Positions 61,561 to 64,000 of a stretch of 64,000 bases of DNA are shown piece after piece. Position numbers and translations under genes: made by a program. The stretch is taken from contig UQBX01000009.1 in the NCBI GenBank assembly GCA_900539425.1, positions 1 to 64,000 on the forward strand, in the 5' to 3' direction. Source of the DNA: an uncultured Oscillospiraceae bacterium (GTDB lineage Bacteria > Bacillota > Clostridia > Oscillospirales > Acutalibacteraceae). The notes under the pieces were generated by a model. That model saw nothing but the letters and a program-made list of their open reading frames with translations. It was not told where the DNA came from and made no database searches. Each line of letters begins with the position of its first letter. Position 1 is the stretch's first letter.

Positions 61561-62142
61561 ATGGCATTAGTACCTTATGTTATTGAGCAGACCGGCAACG
61601 GCGAACGCTCTATGGACATTTTTTCAAGGCTTCTTAATGACAGAATTATAGTTCTCTCTGATGAAGTAAATTCTCAGACGGCTTCACTTGTTGTAGCTCA
61701 GCTTCTTTTCCTTGAGGGTCAGGATAATGAAAAAGATATTAATCTTTATATCAACTCGCCCGGCGGCTCAGTTACAGACGGTATGGCAATCTATGACACC
61801 ATGCAGTATATCAAATGCGATGTTTCAACTATCTGTATAGGTATGGCTGCATCAATGGGCGCTTTTCTTCTTTCAAGCGGCGCCAAAGGCAAGAGAATAT
61901 GCCTTCCGAATGCCGAAGTTATGATTCATCAGCCTCTCGGTCAGGCTCAGGGTCAGGCTACTGAGATTGAAATAACTGCAAATCACATTCTCAGAACTAA
62001 AAAGAAATTGAACACCATTCTTGCCGCTAACTGCGGAAAAACAGTTGAAGAAGTTACAAAAGACACAGAAAGAGATAATTGGCTTACTGCTCAGGAAGCT
62101 CTTGAGTATGGTCTTGTAGACAAAGTTTTTGACAAAAGATAA
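61561..62142 (+). CDS. clpP: ATP-dependent Clp protease proteolytic subunit
   Basis: 193 residues. Catalytic Ser in GMAASMGAFLLSSG near 98, His in MIHQPLGQAQGQATE near 123, Asp in KDTERDNWL near 172. YINSPGGSVTDGMAIYDTM is the oligomerisation and oxyanion segment. Forms the tetradecameric chamber fed by ClpX. AAAGGAAAG precedes the ATG, 44 bp after tig. Confidence 0.97.
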   Translation: MALVPYVIEQTGNGERSMDIFSRLLNDRIIVLSDEVNSQTASLVVAQLLFLEGQDNEKDINLYINSPGGSVTDGMAIYDTMQYIKCDVSTICIGMAASMGAFLLSSGAKGKRICLPNAEVMIHQPLGQAQGQATEIEITANHILRTKKKLNTILAANCGKTVEEVTKDTERDNWLTAQEALEYGLVDKVFDKR

Positions 62143-62166
62143 TTAATTATATTCCGGAGTGGTTTT

Positions 62167-63459
62167 ATGGCTAACGATAAAAATAATATGAACCACATTG
62201 CAAGATGTTCTTTCTGCGGAAAATCCGAAGCTATGGTTCACAGACTGATTGAGGGCCCCGGCGTATTTATCTGCGATGAATGCATAGGACTTTGCAATGA
62301 TTTGCTTGAAAAATCTTCGGAGCAAAATAATAAGGCGAATGCGGCACAGGATTCTGACATGGTTCTGCCAACTCCGGTTCAGATCAAGCAAAAGCTTGAT
62401 GAATATGTTGTTGGTCAGGATGAAGCAAAAAAATCGCTGTCAGTTGCTGTATACAATCATTATAAAAGGATTTACTCAGCTGCGGGCAGTGATGATGTTG
62501 AACTTCAGAAAAGCAACATTTTGCTTTTGGGCCCAACAGGCGTTGGAAAAACAATGCTTGCACAGACTCTTGCCAAAATATTGAATGTACCTTTTGCCAT
62601 TGCCGATGCAACTACTCTTACTGAGGCAGGTTATGTAGGTGAAGATGTTGAAAACATTTTGCTCAGACTTATTCAGGCTGCTGATTTTGATATAGAAAAA
62701 GCTCAGCGCGGAATAATCTATGTAGATGAGATCGACAAAATTTCCCGTAAATCGGAAAACCGCTCAATAACGAGGGACGTTAGCGGCGAAGGCGTACAGC
62801 AGGCTCTGCTTAAAATTCTTGAAGGCACGGTATCTAACGTTCCTCCCGGAGGCGGCAGAAAGCATCCTCAGCAGGAATTTATTCAGATTGATACCACTAA
62901 TATTCTGTTTATATGCGGCGGCGCGTTTGACGGTATTGAGAAGATCATAGAAAAGCGCATAGGCTCTAAAGTAATGGGCTTCGGTGCGGATATAGAAAAA
63001 GAGAAGTATAACGAAAACGAAATACTTCATAAGGTTATCCAGCACGATCTTGTAAAATACGGTCTTATTCCCGAACTCATAGGCAGAATTCCCGTTATTA
63101 CCGTTCTCGATAACCTTGATAGGGAAGCGCTCGTTAAAATCATGACAGAGCCTAAGAACTCCATTGTAAAGCAGTACACTAAGATGTTTGCTTTTGACGG
63201 AGTTAAGCTCGAATTTCAGGAAGATGCACTGAAAGCTGTGGCTGATATCACACTTGAACGAAAAACAGGCGCAAGGGGATTGAGAAGCGTTCTTGAAGGC
63301 GTTCTTAAAGAACTTATGTTCACAATACCAAGTGATGCTACAGTCGAAAGAGTTATTATTACTCAGGAGTGCGTGAAGGACGGAGCTTCTCCCATAATTA
63401 TCAGAAATGAGAACAGAGCCCAGAAAACATTAAGGGCGTCAGATTTGAAAAACGCCTGA
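62167..63459 (+). CDS. clpX: ATP-dependent Clp protease ATP-binding subunit ClpX
   Basis: 430 residues. N-terminal zinc-binding domain with CSFCGKSE near 16 and CDECIGLC near 38. Walker A GPTGVGKTMLAQTLAK near 120, Walker B GIIYVDEIDKI near 184, sensor RKTGARGLRSVLEG near 369. The IGF-type loop for ClpP docking is in the family position (GFGAD region near 277). It unfolds tagged proteins and threads them into ClpP. Confidence 0.97.
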   Translation: MANDKNNMNHIARCSFCGKSEAMVHRLIEGPGVFICDECIGLCNDLLEKSSEQNNKANAAQDSDMVLPTPVQIKQKLDEYVVGQDEAKKSLSVAVYNHYKRIYSAAGSDDVELQKSNILLLGPTGVGKTMLAQTLAKILNVPFAIADATTLTEAGYVGEDVENILLRLIQAADFDIEKAQRGIIYVDEIDKISRKSENRSITRDVSGEGVQQALLKILEGTVSNVPPGGGRKHPQQEFIQIDTTNILFICGGAFDGIEKIIEKRIGSKVMGFGADIEKEKYNENEILHKVIQHDLVKYGLIPELIGRIPVITVLDNLDREALVKIMTEPKNSIVKQYTKMFAFDGVKLEFQEDALKAVADITLERKTGARGLRSVLEGVLKELMFTIPSDATVERVIITQECVKDGASPIIIRNENRAQKTLRASDLKNA

Positions 63460-63483
63460 TTTTAAGTAATAATATCCAGATAT

Positions 63484-63513
63484 AAAAGGCAGGTAAATAC
63501 TTGCCTTTTATTT
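63484..63513 (+). terminator. Intrinsic terminator after clpX
   Basis: 10-bp stem AAAAGGCAGG/CTTGCCTTTT with one G-T pair, loop TAAATA, then ATTTG. The T-tract is short, so read-through into lon is likely. Confidence 0.7.
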
Positions 63514-63529
63514 GTATCTATTATATAAT
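63501..63529 (+). promoter_or_regulatory. Putative lon promoter
   Basis: TTGCCT (63501-63506), 17-bp spacer, TATAAT (63524-63529). The -35 lies in the 3' arm of the clpX terminator. Confidence 0.6.
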
Positions 63530-63555
63530 ACTAACATCTTTTAAAGGTGATGATT

Positions 63556-64000
63556 ATGAGCGATAATCTTAATAACGCAGAAAATAACGATTATATTGAT
63601 ATGCCGATAGTACCGCTCAGAGGATTGGTTGTTTTCCCCGATATGGTGCTTCACTTTGATGTTGGCAGAAAAAAGAGCGTTAGTGCAATCAAAACTGCTA
63701 TGCGCGGCTCTGATAAGATTTTTCTTGTAGCACAGCGCGATCCCTCTGTTGATGAGCCAAGTATTGATGATCTGTATGATATAGGGGTTATTTGCACTAT
63801 CAAGCAGACTATAAGAATACCTAATTCAGATAATCTTAGAGTTGTTGTTGAAGGGGAGCAGAGAGCGCATCTGTTTGCTCTTACTCAGTCAAGGCCGTTT
63901 CTTTCCGGTACTCTTCTCAAAGTCAATGAAGAAACTCCGCAGGACGGCAGTGAGATAAAAGCATATGTACGTGCGCTGAAAAAAGAATTTGAGAGATATG
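63556..64000 (+). CDS. lon: ATP-dependent protease Lon, N-terminal part
   Basis: 148 codons before the window ends. YIDMPIVPLRGLVVFPDMVLHFDVGRKKSVSAI near 13-45 is the Lon substrate-binding (LON) domain; FLVAQRDPSVDEPSIDDLYDIGVICTIKQ and VVVEGEQRAHL follow as expected. ATPase and protease domains lie outside. AAAGGTG precedes the ATG. Its position after clpX matches the conserved block. Confidence 0.95.
   Translation, partial: MSDNLNNAENNDYIDMPIVPLRGLVVFPDMVLHFDVGRKKSVSAIKTAMRGSDKIFLVAQRDPSVDEPSIDDLYDIGVICTIKQTIRIPNSDNLRVVVEGEQRAHLFALTQSRPFLSGTLLKVNEETPQDGSEIKAYVRALKKEFERY

Noticed and set aside
1..64000. Prophage, transposon or integrated element
   Set aside because: No transposase, integrase, terminal inverted repeats or att-like duplications were seen. 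The only large direct repeat is the 558-bp duplication, which carries no mobility gene. The tRNA-Leu has no visible 3' end copy nearby.

Overview
The window is a continuous 64 kb chromosomal segment from a low-GC, spore-forming Firmicute of the class Clostridia. The gene content suits a gut Oscillospiraceae/Ruminococcaceae-type organism, but that is an inference. Supporting evidence: strong AGGAGG-type ribosome sites, consensus TTGACA/TATAAT promoters, frequent TTG starts, intrinsic terminators after most operons, both dipicolinate synthase subunits (endospore formation), RNase J, a DUF1540 protein, and the tig-clpP-clpX-lon order. No rRNA, CRISPR array, insertion sequence, integrase or phage gene was seen. 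No gap longer than 300 bp lacks a gene.

Left third (1-25 kb). A minus-strand collagen-like surface protein made of near-identical 90-bp repeats runs off the left edge. It is followed by a heterodimeric ABC exporter and an alanine-type sodium symporter, a zinc-ribbon membrane protein of unknown role, an old-yellow-enzyme-type oxidoreductase with a DUF368 (PopT-like) membrane protein, and a copper module (CsoR repressor, CopA with a C-terminal CopZ-like domain) whose promoter and CsoR operator are visible. Next come an Xaa-Pro peptidase, a GH51 arabinofuranosidase operon, a divergent PTS-EIIC-like membrane protein, an AlkD-type DNA repair protein, a two-component system with a linked FtsX-type ABC transporter, MurC (minus strand) and DpaA-DpaB.

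Middle (25-36 kb). A complete polyamine importer operon (potABCD) ends in a HAD phosphatase and a tRNA-Leu(GAG). It is followed by a FliB-like Cys-cluster protein, an ECF sigma factor with a likely membrane anti-sigma partner, a ROK sugar kinase (minus strand), and a locus that carries a 558-bp direct tandem duplication. That duplication leaves truncated copies of two genes between their intact versions. RNase HI (minus strand) follows.

Right half (36-64 kb). This is mostly housekeeping: rnj-rplI-dnaB-tilS-ftsH; a divergent ParE/ParC-like topoisomerase pair; secG; a DEDDh exonuclease with a zinc ribbon; a class A penicillin-binding protein; ruvX, an M50 protease, and a radical SAM/DUF2344 pair; rplS behind a structured leader; rbgA-rnhB-yraN; thrC; a DUF1540 protein; a metallophosphoesterase; and tig, clpP, clpX and the start of lon.

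No wholly new multi-gene system is evident. The observations most worth a second look are: paired BceR-like palindromes with matching geometry in the two-component/ABC module; a strong in-frame internal ribosome site before the C-terminal metal-binding domain of CopA; the 558-bp tandem duplication; mutually exclusive hairpins ahead of rplS; a PotD anchored by a C-terminal membrane helix; and several unusual small or divergent membrane proteins.
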